Part shown: piece after piece, positions 52,939 to 64,000 of the stretch | Numbering within the stretch: position 1 is the first letter of the stretch | Layout of the letters: each line of letters opens with the position of its first letter | DNA from: Eulemur rufifrons | Taxonomy: Eukaryota > Chordata > Mammalia > Primates > Lemuridae | Length of the DNA stretch: 64,000 nucleotides | NCBI RefSeq assembly: GCF_041146395.1 | Contig: NC_090996.1 | Span: forward strand, 31,458,738-31,522,737 | Direction: 5' to 3' | Notes under the pieces: model-generated | The model's input: only the letters and a program-made list of their open reading frames with translations | The model's database searches: none | Told to the model about the DNA's origin: nothing | Translations under genes and position numbers: made by a program

Positions 52939-54945
52939 TTTGCTTCCCTAAATGGTCTGAGGTCACAGCCCTCTTTTCCCTACACTCTCATCTCCATGTA
53001 ATATACCCCCACCCCTGCATGACCCCAGCAGAGGAACGCTGGGTGCGGAGCTAGCCTCTGCTCTGTCTTCACAAAGCCTGAATAATGCATTAGAACATGG
53101 GGGCAGGGCGTTAAGATAAGAATAAGTGCCACTAAAAGTCATGACCCTTTTCACCCAGAAGGAGCAAAGAGTACTCAGACTGCCTTCATTCTCACAGACA
53201 GAAGAGCTGAGAGCTGCAAATCCACACCCACCCAGGAACCAGCTGTCACCAATCAACTGCTACTGCTAATTGGATTTGGGCAAATAATTTCCAAAGCCCT
53301 TGATTCTTCAGGCTCTTCTCTAGTTTGCATGGATGAGATATTCCCATCGAAGGGGACTATGGCAATAGGGATTTATCCAAGTATATAGAGGGACAGTTGC
53401 ACAGGAAACCAGGTACGGAGCCATAGAATCAGTGTGGGCTCCTGCACTTTTAAGACTGGGATGTATAGCCAGGCCCCTACAAAACCTGGACAGTGGCTCA
53501 AGATTCAACCTGAGATTTTATAGACCCTCATTTCCTAAAACAAGTTCTCCAAAATATACGCTACCCCGGCCACGGCTTGTTGCTACCAGGCTGGTCCAAG
53601 TCATCGCCACCTATAAGGAGTAAGGGAATAGTATAAGGCAGGGATGTGGCCAAGCACGGGTGTGGTCTCAAGTAGAGCCTACCATGGCCTGATCCACAAG
53701 TTCCAGACTCTGTGGAGTGGTCCCACCTTAGGAAAAAAAGGGCAATTCTTGGTCCACCTGGATCAGTCATTGACTGCTGGCTGTCTCTTGGGGGGATTGG
53801 GTAATCTCTTAGGCAAAGCAATTCTCATTTAGCCAACGGCCATTTGTCCTGTGGAGGGGGGACAACTGGGAGCCATGAGCAACCAACAGTCACAGCATCT
53901 GAAAAATGGGTGCACCAGCTCAGCTCACTAAAGGGGACCTGGTCCAAACACCGACAGCATCTAGCATGAAGGCATTCAGGGATCCTACTTCGAGCTTGCA
54001 CAGCAGGGTCCTAGGTAAGAAGAATTTCAGGGAACCCAGTTTGCTTTATCCAGCCATGAAACACATCACAAAGGTGCGTGGTGATGATGAACTTCAAATG
54101 TGAATCCTGACAGTAACCAGAGCTGTGTGCTTCGCCATGCTTCAAATCGTGAGCACCACACTGCAGCCACCTAGAAGGACGGTCCTCCTCAAATCTCATT
54201 CAGGGTCAGCCATCTTCCCCGAGAATTACTTGGAGACAATATGTAACAGGGTTAGGGTTAGGGTTTTTATTTCTTTCCCCTGCTTGTGAGTCTATCTCGG
54301 AAAAGAGTCCCTAATTGGCCACCAATTCACGGAGATGCCCCAGTGTGAAGCTTATATTCTACAGACACCATCCTGTCCTTCTCCTCATCCCATCAACTCT
54401 GCCCTCATGTCTCCCCCTGCATTCAAAAGCCCCCTATACCCTGACCACCAAATTGCCTGCCTTAGTCTATTGTTGTCTCCTTGGTGCTTCCATGGAAACA
54501 TGCTATAATTGATAGTCTCACTCACAGGCTTCATCTCCCAGGAGATAGAGATGTTGTCATCATACTTGGAGCTCCTCCTGATCTGGCAGGTCCTCCTGCT
54601 ACACGGTGAGTCAGAGTTCATCAGCCTTTCACCATTTGGTACAGTTACTACTCTCTCAGATCTACCAGACCAAGTCCAATTTCTCCGTGTCCATCCGTCC
54701 TTCCTTCCATCAGCTCTATCTCGAGGACAGATCTGCTCTATAGACAAATGCATTCTCATAGCACACGACAGGTCTGGAGGGAGAAAGAGGGGCATAACTG
54801 AGTAGGCAGTGGGGAGTCCTTGCTGGAGTTTCAAGTCTATTGGGACACAGGGGAAAAGACCTTCAAGAGACCCATCACCATGGTCCTCCTACTGGGCAGG
54901 AAGAATGGATCAAAGGTTTACGGCACGTCTCCAGGGCGTTAGAGG
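52939..54945. other. unique sequence; one telomere-like motif
   Basis: No transposon family, exon or RNA gene is recognised in 2 kb. A 20-base AGGGTTAGGGTTAGGGTTTT lies at 54249-54268, about two and a half vertebrate telomere units. Frames up to 149 codons (54385-54834, minus) have no support. Confidence 0.45.
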
Positions 54946-54949
54946 ACTT

Positions 54950-55065
54950 TCATGTATATTTCAACTTAGGGATTTCCAAATTTTACAAATGAGAAAATGA
55001 GGTTCCACGTGGCTAATTTTCTTGCTGGATGCCACACAGATTTTAAAAAAAGAAGAAGAAAAGTA
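54950..55065 (-). mobile_element. possible MIR SINE fragment
   Basis: 'attttacaaatgagaaaatg' and 'aggttccacgtggctaattt' then 'gatgccacacag' resemble a decayed antisense MIR core. Weak. Confidence 0.45.
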
Positions 55066-56055
55066 AAACTCATTTGAACCCAGTTCTATCTGGTTGCATA
55101 ACCTGAGAGATACATATTACATTATGCTCCCTCACATAATGGTGGTCCCATTTATCAGAAAGCTGCAACAGCCATTCCCTGAAAGACAAGGGAAAAAAAA
55201 GGCAGGAAAAATACATATGAGATGATATTTCAAAAAGGACTTGATCACTGATATATAGATATACATCTGTGTGGACAGAGGGGGAGCGTGCTGTTGGATT
55301 TCTTGAAGCTCCTTCCCCCAGGAGACAAGAGACTTTAAATTCTAATAAGGGCGCTCACCCACCTGCCGAATTACCCCACTCCTTCACCCTGCATACCTGT
55401 GTACATGTACACATACACACACATATACATACAAGGTCCCTGAATACCCAATTTTTGGCTCTCTCCAAGAGAGTGGATTAGATCAGATTTACAGGGATTT
55501 CATTCCAAGTTTAAAGAATTATTCTTTCCCCCTCATCAATATTTACCTGAATCATCATTATCATCACTCACTCATCAGTTTTTGCTATGTGGGCACAGAG
55601 AAGTTCAAAGGAGTTTTAGCAGGTCCTCAATTCTGAAGTTGCTAGAATGGTCTGAGGGGATGTAGGCATCATAGTCTGAGCTTTTGCTTTTGAACAGCTC
55701 ACACAACTCAGCGTGGTCAGAGCAACTTACAGCAGCCCCTTCCCAGAGGGGCACCGACAGGGGGGCTCCTCTGACAGCCAGATGTAACCTTTCTGTGCCT
55801 TTTTAAAAAAATGCTATGTGTAATATCAATGTGTAAACTTTAAATATTACCCAGGCCATTTTACTGTCTCATTTAAATCAGAGTTTTGATTAAAAATATA
55901 TTTATGGATTGAAATTCAGTAATAGACAGTAAATTACCAGGAGCCTTCCCGTTTATCTTCAACCATCTACATGATGTCCTCTTAATGAAAATCTCTGAAA
56001 CTTGGTTTAAATTCCATGTAGAGCAGAGCATATTCATTAACCTAGAGAGATGTTT
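55066..56055. other. unique sequence, short AC-rich patch
   Basis: An imperfect AC/TA patch at about 55395-55431. No repeat family, exon or RNA gene is recognised elsewhere. Confidence 0.45.
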
Positions 56056-56057
56056 AC

Positions 56058-56116
56058 CATATATATATATATACACACACACACACAAACACACACAACT
56101 ATATATATGTGTGTAT
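56058..56116. repeat. (TA)n(CA)n ... (TA)n(TG)n compound microsatellite
   Basis: TA units then CA units at 56059-56097, followed by 'ctatatatatgtgtgtata'. The CA and TG halves are complementary, so the tract can fold on itself. Confidence 0.88.
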
Positions 56117-56344
56117 AAAAGAAGCTAACTAAAACTTTGGACTAAGTTATACATTATTTGTGACTCTAGGTAATTTATTTAGCTGTCATTTCAAGCAAAA
56201 TTGGCTCAAAATAATGACTCATGTTACACTCAAGTCTGGAATATTTGTTTGAGAAGTGAGGAAAAAGCTATGGTTTTCATATATCAAATTTCAAAACTTA
56301 ATAGTTAAAACATATTTCTCTCCAATGAAAAGTGCATGTCAGTA

Positions 56345-56480
56345 GTTAGGAAGCCTGGGTTCTCTTTTCAGCTATGCCATTAATTAATGGTGTGACCTTG
56401 GCAGGCTGCTCAATTTTTCTGGGCCATGGTTTCTTCAGGAATAAGATGACAGGAAAAGAACAAAATCCATTCCAGCATTA
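56345..56480 (+). mobile_element. MIR SINE fragment
   Basis: 'aagcctgggttctcttttca', 'gctatgccattaattaatgg', 'tgtgaccttggcaggctgct' and 'catggtttcttcaggaataa' are MIR sense words in order. Confidence 0.75.
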
Positions 56481-56829
56481 AGGATCCGGAGCTCATCACA
56501 TGTCAAGGTAGATCTTCAAGAAAAGTCACTACGAGAATATTTACAGCACATTCCTGGACAAAATCTCCATTCCCCATTTCCTGCCCTTCAACCTAGAATG
56601 CCCAGCTCTAAACAACCTGACTAAATGTCCCACACATACCTAGGGAAAAAAATAGAAAGGAAACAAACATTAATTGAATGTCTAGTAATGTTAGATATTT
56701 ACCTTATTTTATCCTTACAGTATATCCCCATTTTATGCATGAATCCCAGAAATTTTAGGCACCACTAACAATAATAATGATGATAACAAGAACAGCAAAA
56801 GTAACAACAGTGACAGTTATAACAGTTAC
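56481..56829. other. unique sequence; simple AAT/GAT-rich patch
   Basis: An 'ataataatgatgataacaag' patch near 56768. A weak antisense MIR-like piece may precede it. Nothing else is recognised. Confidence 0.4.
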
Positions 56830-56990
56830 ATTTTTCTGACTCCTTACTATTTTCCAGATAATGCTCTAAATACTTTGTCTATTTAACCCTCTTGACAATG
56901 TCAGGCTCTGGATCAATTATCATTTCTCTATTAGTTATGAAGATACCAAAGAACAGAAAGGCTAAAGATTTACCCAGGAATCTGTGCTGG
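56830..56990 (-). mobile_element. MIR SINE fragment
   Basis: 'tccttactattttccagata', 'atgctctaaatactttgtct', 'atttaaccctcttgacaatg' and 'agaacagaaaggctaaagat' are antisense MIR in order, diverged. Confidence 0.65.
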
Positions 56991-58635
56991 CCCTGATTTA
57001 GGTGTTCTCTGCTGCAGAAAAAGGAGAGAACCATATTTTCTTTTCACAGTTTGTGTAGTACTTTCTCTCTCCTACGATTTTTGACGGATAGATACACAAG
57101 AAGTGAAATAAAACATGGTAACCAGCCCAATGTTGACAGTATAGAGCTCAGGGGATGAAGGTATACCCCAAATAGCCTGAAAAGGTACACTCCAGGGTCA
57201 GAACTAGGTAGGAGGAGGTCACCGGATATTTCATGGGTAAAAGTATATGTCCCCAAGCCTGACAATTGCATGTAATGAATGCCAGATAATAAAATAATAA
57301 TAGCAATAATGACTCAGACTGGTGTAGTGCTTTGAAGAATGCTTTATAGAAAGCCCTTCTAGACACATCATTTGATTTGGCGGAGATGACATTTGTTCCG
57401 TCCTGCAGACTATGTCCAGCTGATTGTGTAGTAGCGGAGTGGTGTGGTGAGAAGGGCTATCCAATCACCAAAGAAGGTGACACAATCAATTAATGATGTC
57501 TGCCATGGGTACAGAAAAGCACAAAAGGATCACATATTTGCAAACCTCACATTGGACGATCCCAGTGATTCAGTGGCAGCTCAAAAAAAACAAAATGCCT
57601 TGTCCATAGAGTTAGTGAAAAAGTTAGTGAAAAAAACTTGAGGATACAGGTCCTCAAGTACTTAACTTAACACATTTTCTGCTGTCCTGTGACTCCGGAT
57701 TATAGAATAAAGTTCCATTCGACCTGCAAGTACCTTTAAGAGGACAAAGCAGGAAGTTTTAAATTTTCTGTGGCAGTTTCAGTCTTCAAAGGGCACGACC
57801 TGGATATTAAGAATGGAGTCGTAATAAGTCCATGCTAGCCTGGGATATTGATCTAGAAGGAGGCAAATAGGTATAGTATAATAGCCAACAATATATAAAA
57901 AAAGCAAAGCCCACAGCTACCCCTAAATCAACACAGAATCTCCCATAATTAAACTCCATGGGAAGATAGCATGTACTTGAAATTACTTTGAATAATTTGA
58001 TACTTTGGAGTTGGGGAAAAATTCAACCATTTTAAGACCAGGTAAACATGTGCAAAGAAGCATCCCAATCCTAAGCGAGCTTGCTTTCTTCCATCATTTT
58101 GGGTGCAGGCATGCGTAGCATTGTCACATTGTATTTGTCACCAGCTATACCTCCCTGCAGGTGTGATTAACACAGATATTTGCAATCTATCTGGGATTTA
58201 TAGGCCAATGAACTAATCTGAGCAATGACAGATCATATTCTACATTAGGGAAGCAAACCCACAACCTTTTCCTTTTTTAAATAATAAACTCAAGCAGTTC
58301 AAGATGCGCATATGTAGATTCCTTTCTGAAGGTATTTGACTACAGTTTCTTCACACAAGTAAGCAAGCAGAAGTTACAGGGTATTCATATCACCATTACC
58401 CACCTTCCATTTCCACAGAGGGTTGAATGGTCCACATTTCCAAAACTCCAAAAAAAGAAAAGCCCATATTAATAAGGCTTTCCTATGGGAAATACATTGT
58501 GCTTTTCACAGTGTCTACTAGCCAAATTGGTTGGCCAGATATTTCCTTCAAGAAATCTCCACTTTAAAATTCTTGTTTTTTAGAAATATGCATTAAAATA
58601 CCAACAAAGGAAATGGTCTGATTCAAAAGATCCAG
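56991..58635. other. unique AT-rich sequence
   Basis: No repeat family, exon or RNA gene is recognised with confidence. The piece 58080-58250 ('caggtgtgattaacacagat', 'atttgcaatctatctgggat') has a texture that could be constrained. Confidence 0.4.
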
Positions 58636-58718
58636 CATGTGCATGTGCGCGTGTGTGTACGTGTATGCATAAGTGTGTACATGTGTGTGTACGTGTGTAT
58701 GCTCGTGGGGGGGGGGAA
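58636..58718. repeat. GT-rich tandem tract ending in a G run
   Basis: An imperfect GT/GC/TA alternating tract from about 58638 to 58704, followed by a G homopolymer at about 58707-58716. It directly precedes, and may be part of, the L1 3' end. Confidence 0.85.
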
Positions 58719-58888
58719 GCTGATGGGGGAGAGGGGAACAAAGGTAAAAAGGAAACAAGATTGGCCACGTGTTGGCAATTGTTGAATCTGAGCAAGGGGT
58801 ACTTGGGGATTCATTATACTATTCTAATTCTTTTATATACGTATGATTTCGAATTTTCCAGAAAATAAAAGTTAGAAAAAAAAAATCA
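58719..58888 (+). mobile_element. old L1 3' end with A tail
   Basis: 'aggaaacaagattggccacg', 'tgttggcaattgttgaatct', 'ggattcattatactattcta' and 'gattatttcg'-like 'gaattttccagaaaataaaa' follow the L1ME/L1MC 3' terminus, ending in an A run near 58876-58886. It resembles the right end of the copy at 12900-13895. Confidence 0.82.
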
Positions 58889-59137
58889 CCATTTTAGATA
58901 ACATTTACAAGTTAACATTATTGGCCAGTGGACCTTGAAAATTGTAGAGATCAGCTTAAATTCAACTCTCTTCAGACCTCCTATGCTTGAAAGAGGCAAC
59001 ATTTTTATCCCATTTGTATTATCAATATACCATGGGGCTCAGAATTTAGAATTTCCAGATTCATATCCTACCTCTTGCTGTGTGAAGTGTTTATATATAT
59101 GTATATGTTATAAATTTATATATATAAATAAATGTCA
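58889..59137. other. unique sequence with a (TA)n patch
   Basis: A TA-rich patch at about 59092-59132. Nothing else is recognised. Confidence 0.45.
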
Positions 59138-59139
59138 TC

Positions 59140-59290
59140 CTCTCTGAGCCTTGGTTTCTACATAGATGAAATAGGAGTAATAGTTGTAATTACCTGATAC
59201 TGCTTCTGTGAATATTTTATAGGGATGCCAAGTGCTTAGGCTGGAGTGTGCAGGAAACAATTAAGCATTAAAGAAATGCAGCCCTTAATA
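59140..59290 (+). mobile_element. MIR SINE 3' part
   Basis: 'tctctgagccttggtttcta', 'catagatgaaataggagtaa', 'tagttgtaattacctgatac' and 'ccaagtgcttagg' are MIR sense words in order. Confidence 0.75.
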
Positions 59291-60280
59291 TCATCCCCAG
59301 ATCATTTTATGTTGTTGGATACACAGTAGGAGTCGATTAGTCAATGTCAGATGAAGGAAGAAAGTAATGATAACAGGAGAGGCACTAAGAAAATGCATCC
59401 AATTAGGTATTATGTAAATTTCACAAAGTCACCAAAAATTTTTTGTTTGTTTTTTGTCTTGTGCCTATGCTCATTGAGAGTTGGTTCAACAACTTGGTAA
59501 TTAAAACAAATATCTTGCATTTCCAACAAACTTAGCAGCGTAAAACGGAAGGCAATTACTCAACTCTGATTTAGGCTTAATATGCAGCATCCCTTAATTT
59601 ATTCTAATTTAATATTCAAAAGAATATCCTTAAGGTAATATCCTTCCACAGCTCAGGATGACTGCAACACACAGAATTAAGGCCAGCATCCATCAAGTGC
59701 ACAAGAGCTGAACCCCTAGAGCAGAAAGCACCTCAGATCTAAGGAAATGCCTGGAGTCAGCCTGGTGCAGGAAAAACCCCCTTGTGCATTGAGAAGACAC
59801 CCTCTTGCCTTTATCCAAACTTAGCTCATTAACCCCCAGATATGCAATCAGTGCCTGAGTGTAAGAAAAGCAGACATATTTACACATCGGTGCAGATTGG
59901 TCCCCAGTCACGCCGACCCAAGGGTTCCATTAGCAACTGATGTACGGGATAGCATCCCTCCTGTGTAGGATCTAGACCAGAGATATCCTGGACTGATAAT
60001 TCTGCAAACTCAGACATGCCTTGAAGACAAGTGTACTCCGTGCCTGCCAACCTGCCTCACCTCTTCCATTCTTCCCATAAAAACAAGGAGGATGTTTCAC
60101 TTAGCTGCCAATTGGATTCTCAAAACTGCTCATCACCCTTTGAATAAGTAAGGTTCAATTTAGGAATGAGATGTTGGCAGAGTGCGTGGGTGCGTGCACA
60201 CTGGTGTAAGGTATGCATTTTTGAATATTCAACGATGGCACCTGATTATACTGACTATAAATATCGAAAGTGTAAGTTAT
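59291..60280. other. unique sequence, nothing recognised
   Basis: No repeat family, exon or RNA gene is recognised. Confidence 0.45.
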
Positions 60281-60284
60281 CTAT

Positions 60285-60745
60285 TTTTGAGAGAAATCAC
60301 CCCAAAACTCAATGGCTTAAAGCAATAATAATCATTTCTTATCTCGTGACAAAATTGGCAGAGAGAAAGAGAGAGAGAGAGATCACCTTTTTATGATCCG
60401 GTCTGAGAAGCCACATAATAGTTCTTCTGGCGACAACTTTTGTTAGGACCCACTCCCATGCTAAGGGCATCAATCCGTTCATGAGGGCAGAACCCTATGG
60501 CCTAATCACCTGGTATAGGTCCTACCTACCAAGACTGTTACATTGGCCATTAAATTTCAACATAAGTTTCCAAGGGGACACTCAAACCACTGCACTCCTT
60601 GACGTTTCTTCAGGAAAATCTGTCTGCAAGGATCTCACTCCCATGGCAGGCAAGTTAGTGCAGGAGGCCTCAGTTCCCCCTCACACGGGCCCGTCTGCAG
60701 GCAGCCTGGGCATCCAGGCACCGAGCATCTTTTCTTGAGAGTCCC
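60285..60745 (-). mobile_element. older LTR-like repeat, interrupted
   Basis: The left part (60285-60365) 'aatcaccccaaaactcaatg', 'gcttaaagcaataataatca' and 'tttcttatctcgtgac', and the right part (about 60612-60740) 'atggcaggcaagttagtgca' and 'ggaggcctcagttccccctc' plus 'acacgggcc', read like two ends of one old mammalian LTR-type repeat in antisense. A different LTR lies between them. The class is assigned from memory and is tentative. A short GA run is at 60361-60382. Confidence 0.45.
60440..60600 (-). mobile_element. MaLR-type LTR fragment, nested
   Basis: The plus strand is an antisense MaLR LTR 5' end: 'taagggcatcaatccgttca', 'tgagggcagaaccctatggc', 'ctaatcacctggtataggtc', 'attaaatttcaacataagtt' and 'tccaaggggacactcaaacc'. 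It is the reverse of the order seen in the plus-strand LTR at 35708. Confidence 0.72.
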
Positions 60746-60789
60746 ATTGCATACCAAGTTGATGAGACACAACACTTGTCAACTTCTGC

Positions 60790-61790
60790 TAATCTTTCTT
60801 TTTCAATTTATTTTTCAAATTGTGTAAAATATACATAATGTAGCACTGTTTATCGTTTTTATCATGCAGTTCAGCAGCATTAAGTACATTTACATTATTT
60901 TGCAACTATCACCTCTACTCATCCCCAGAACTTTTTCATCTCATAAAACTAAAACTCTGTACCCATTAAACGGTAATTCCCATTCTTCCGCCGCCCCCTG
61001 CCACCCCCACCCCCAGCCCCTGGCAACCACTATTCTACTTTCTGTCTCTGTGCCTTTGACGACTCCAGTATTGCACATGAGTGGAATCTTATACTCTTTG
61101 TCTTTTGTTGACTGACTTATTTCACTTAACATAATGTCGTCAAGGTTCATCCATGTCATGGCATGTGGCAGGATTTCCTCCCTGTGTAAGGATGAATAAT
61201 ACTCCGTTGCATGTATAAATCACATTTTTCTTATCAATGCATCCATCACTGGACACTTGGGCTGCTTCCACACTTCAGCTACTGTGAATAATGATGCTAT
61301 AAACATGGGTGTACAATATCTGTTCAAGTCTCTGCTTTCAATTCTCTTGGGTATATACCCAGGAGTGAAATTGATGGATCCTATGGTAACTGCACTCTTA
61401 TTTTATTTATTTGTTTTTTGAGGAACCCCCATACTGTTTTCCATAGAAACTGCACCATTTTACACTCCCATCAGCACTGTAGAAGTGTTCCAATTTCCCT
61501 ACATCCTCATCAACATTTATTTTCTTTTCATCTTTTTTTAATAATAGCCATACTAATGGTTATGAAGGGGTATCTCATTATGATTTTTATTTGCATTTCT
61601 CTAAAGATTAGGGGTGTTGAACATGCTTTAACGTGCATCTTGGCACTATATATGTAATCTTTTTTGGAGAAGTGTCTATTCAAATCCTTTGACCATTTTT
61701 GAATCAGGGTGTTTGCTTTACTGTTGAGTTTTAGAAGTTCTCCCTATGTTCTCAATATCAATTCCTTATCAGATATATGATAATATCCCT
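60790..61790 (-). mobile_element. L1 (L1M-type) ORF2 end and 3' UTR
   Basis: The plus strand is antisense L1: 'aattgtgtaaaatatacata' (3' UTR), 'ccccctgccacccccacccc', 'cactattctactttctgtct', 'ttcacttaacataatgtcgt', 'caaggttcatccatgtcatg', 'gaataatactccgttgcatg', 'ttgggctgcttccacacttc', 'ttgggtatatacccaggagt', 'ccatactgttttccatagaa', 'cactcccatcagcactgtag' and 'gtatctcattatgattttta'. About 1 kb, the longest continuous L1 here. The coding part is decayed and truncated. Confidence 0.93.
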
Positions 61791-63212
61791 CTTCTCCTCT
61801 TCATTCCCCTCGCACTGATTGGGTGACTGACATGGAAACCCTCATCATTCAAGAGCAGACAGAGGGAAGCAGCATAATTTGGTTGGTTTGAGGTTGGTTT
61901 GCTTTGGGAAAAGGATATGAGAGGATGTTGACAGAAGAGAGAGGGATCTCACTCTATTTTTCCCCTGTTACTTCCTGGATGGGTTGGCTAGAATCATTCT
62001 GATTCCTGACCAGCTACGGGGTGATAAAGGCACAGTGGGCATTTTTCTGCCACACGTTTTCTGTTCCCATCACAAGGGCTAAAGTAGTGTTTTAAAAATG
62101 TAGGTCAGGATGAAAAGAGATTTAACTTTTAATGTTTGAATTAAAACAGCGTGAGCAACTTCTTTGAATACAATAAAAAACAGCTACAGGATATTCCCCG
62201 AAACAATCATTTCTAACTATTTTCCTCTGCATTTCATAAATAATAAATGTGTTAAAAAAATAACCCCGTAGTAACACATTCTCTAATATACTAGTTATGT
62301 AAGCTGGATATAACTCTAAGAATCCCTAAATGTGAGAAAAATTGAATTTGGTGGTACTTTTTTTTAAGCTAAAAATTAAATTTCCCCGGCCCCATGCAGA
62401 CCTTTTCCCTCACAGCTATAGTCATAACTGGATTTTTAAGCCTTCTGAAAACATTGTGGTTTGCAATAAAGCAAAACATTGTGTCAAAAACTGCTTAGAA
62501 TACAGAAAAGCATGCTTTTGATATATACCAGAGGGCTGCTGTTTACCTGGTGGAGGCACCAGTATTGCTTGTGGATGTCAACTTGACAACTGTGACTTGC
62601 ACTGAGATTCTAACCCCGTCTATATTCACATTACAAACTAAAAATACGAGCTCGATCCCTCTTCAGCTTATCAGAGAGGTAGTTTCCCCAGCTTCCTATT
62701 CCTAATTCAACACCTTAGCACTCTTTTCTTCTTCCCTGTGATGAAGGTTAGGATCCAAGCAGCTACACGCACACTTGGCTTCAAAGAATGCAACGTGTGT
62801 GCTCTGAAGGTAGCCGGGTATCCAGGACAAGAGATGCGTTTAATAAAGTATTGAAGAGTTGCAATGTGGGCCCGTGAATAAAACAGCAGGCTGGGGATCA
62901 GGGTAAACACGCTGCTTTCCTGGCGTCTTCCTAACTGGCTCACGTCCGCTCCCCTGGAACTCAAACATGTGTGTGCGTGAACAACTCCTGCACCATGAAC
63001 ATCTTTACTTCCCAGCGACATGAGATGACATCTGCTTTGGGGACTTGCTGCCCAGATATCTGACAACAACTGATGCTCTACTGGGCTCCCTTTCTAAGTT
63101 TCTGTTGTGACAATGGTGGTGGTGGTGTTCGGTGGCTGATTTTTAGTTGGCTTGTTACTGTTCTTTTTTGTGTGCACATGTGTGTTTTTAGAGTGGAGAA
63201 AAAAATAATTTG
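61791..63212. other. unique sequence; weak conserved-element candidate
   Basis: No repeat family or exon is recognised. The AT-rich 62100-62320 part and a 14-base perfect palindrome AAAAGCATGCTTTT (62506-62519) are the only notable features. A 120-codon minus-strand frame (62707-63069) has no domain. Confidence 0.4.
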
Positions 63213-63216
63213 AAAG

Positions 63217-63240
63217 GATGCAACACACACACACACATGC
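63217..63240. repeat. (AC)n microsatellite
   Basis: A short AC run with a trailing 'atgcacgc' interruption. Confidence 0.88.
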
Positions 63241-63684
63241 ACGCAAGCACAACTGACTGGTATACTCCACCGTTTATTTTACTTCCCACTCTGACCTCAT
63301 GGCTCTCCCACCACGTGAGGACTATCTTTGAAGATCCCCACATGAATGCAATGCTGCTGGAGATCTTGGGAGCTATGGCATAACTGTCCAACACATCACT
63401 GATCCCAAGGAATTTATAATTTCCTTGGGCCAACAAGGTTACCCCAGATAAAATGATTAGGGAAGATGAGAGAGTGCATAATTAATGCATTAAATCCATC
63501 TTATTTCTGAGTTCAAGGCTCTTTCCTCAAGCATGTCCTGAGTTCTATGTTGTCAGCTCACCCTTTCATTATCCTGCAACAGTCTCTGCTCCAAAAGTGC
63601 CATTTGCTGGCTCCAGAAATCAGGATCCTCCTTTCCCTCTTTTATGCCCTCCCCTGTCTCCCAGTTCCCCTCCGCCCCTGATCT
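63241..63684. other. unique sequence, nothing recognised
   Basis: No repeat family, exon or RNA gene is recognised. Confidence 0.45.
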
Positions 63685-63841
63685 AATGGTTCACAACCTT
63701 GACTGTGAGCTTTTAAAAATCTGGATGCCCAGGGATCCCCAGCCCAATTAAATCCGAATCTCTGGGGGCTGTACCCAGACGTCAATCTTTTCTAACCCTC
63801 CCCATGCGACACCGATGTGCAGCCAATGCTGAGAACCCTAA
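63685..63841 (+). mobile_element. MER20/MER58-like hAT nonautonomous transposon
   Basis: 'atggttcacaaccttgactg', 'gagcttttaaaaatctggat', 'gcccagggatccccagccca', 'attaaatccgaatctctggg', 'ccgatgtgcagccaatgctg' and 'agaacccta' follow the order of a MER20/MER58-type element, including both worn inverted-repeat ends (GGTTCACAACC / TGAGAACCC). MER20 copies are known as regulatory elements in placental uterine cells; nothing here shows this copy is active. Confidence 0.78.
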
Positions 63842-64000
63842 TCACACACACTAAGAACGATGCCATCTGCTGAAGGGACTGAGAGCAGCTAAAGGAAAGC
63901 GGCAGCCCCCAGTCAGCTGGGGGAGCAGCAGAAGTTGGGGAAATCATCGATCTAGAGAATTTGGGGGCGGGGGTGGAGGCTGCAACAGCCAGGCAGCAGC
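63842..64000. other. unique sequence to the window end
   Basis: A G-rich GGGGGCGGGGGTGGAGG lies near 63962-63978. Nothing else is recognised and the window ends here. Confidence 0.45.

Noticed and set aside
63685..63841. MER20/MER58-like element as an active uterine enhancer
   Set aside because: The family is known for such roles, but this single decayed copy gives no evidence of activity.
1..64000. CRISPR arrays, operons, Shine-Dalgarno sites, phage or plasmid features
   Set aside because: The sequence is clearly mammalian. Tandem repeats here are microsatellites without regular spacers.

Overview
The window is mammalian nuclear DNA, most probably from a strepsirrhine primate (lemur or galago group). 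The clearest evidence is the intact Alu at 24191-24571. It has the primate dimeric Alu layout, but also the left-arm wording 'gagtgagtgccgtggcgtca' and the extended middle linker ending 'agttgtccatataat' that I associate with strepsirrhine rather than human Alu subfamilies. The rest fits a placental genome: ancient MIR and L2 pieces, old L1 3' ends, MaLR-type LTRs, hAT fossils (a MER5A and a MER20/MER58-like copy), many dinucleotide microsatellites and general CpG depletion.

I find no protein-coding gene, no exon I would defend, and no tRNA, rRNA or known small RNA. All long open frames are short, lie in repeats, GC-rich sequence or candidate regulatory DNA, and show no domain, conserved motif or paired splice signals. 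The window reads as a gene desert or a very large intron.

Layout. 1-9.2 kb: L1/L2 fragments, CA repeats, a CpG patch (2336-2480), a candidate conserved block (2800-3350), a MER5A copy, an LTR and a MIR whose core is triplicated. 10.0-10.7 kb: the strongest candidate conserved noncoding block. 11.6-14.8 kb: L2, an unnamed repeat, a long L1 3' end and an AT-rich palindrome. 15.9-18.8 kb: two MIRs, microsatellites and a second candidate enhancer block (18180-18830). 19.6-31.1 kb: four further L2/L1/MIR clusters and three of the four Alus. 31.6-36.9 kb: a tail-to-tail pair of one unnamed repeat family, an L1 interrupted by an LTR, a long L2, another LTR, and a third copy of the unnamed family split by the fourth Alu. 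37.4-38.3 kb: an orphan CpG island. 38.8-42.8 kb: a TAGR array, L2, MIRs, L1 and an LTR. 43.4-44.0 and 46.4-46.9 kb: further candidate conserved blocks. 48-50.2 kb: two LTRs and a perfect 53-bp tandem duplication. 51-64 kb: MIR, hAT, L1 and LTR fossils among unique sequence.

Functionally, the plausible reading is cis-regulatory sequence (about seven homeodomain-motif-rich, repeat-free blocks and one CpG island) embedded in decayed transposons. That reading is inference: conservation cannot be measured from one sequence, and I cannot name the target gene. I found no credible new gene system. The best second-look items are the CpG island, the 10.0-10.7 kb block, the inverted unnamed repeat pair and the 53-bp duplication.
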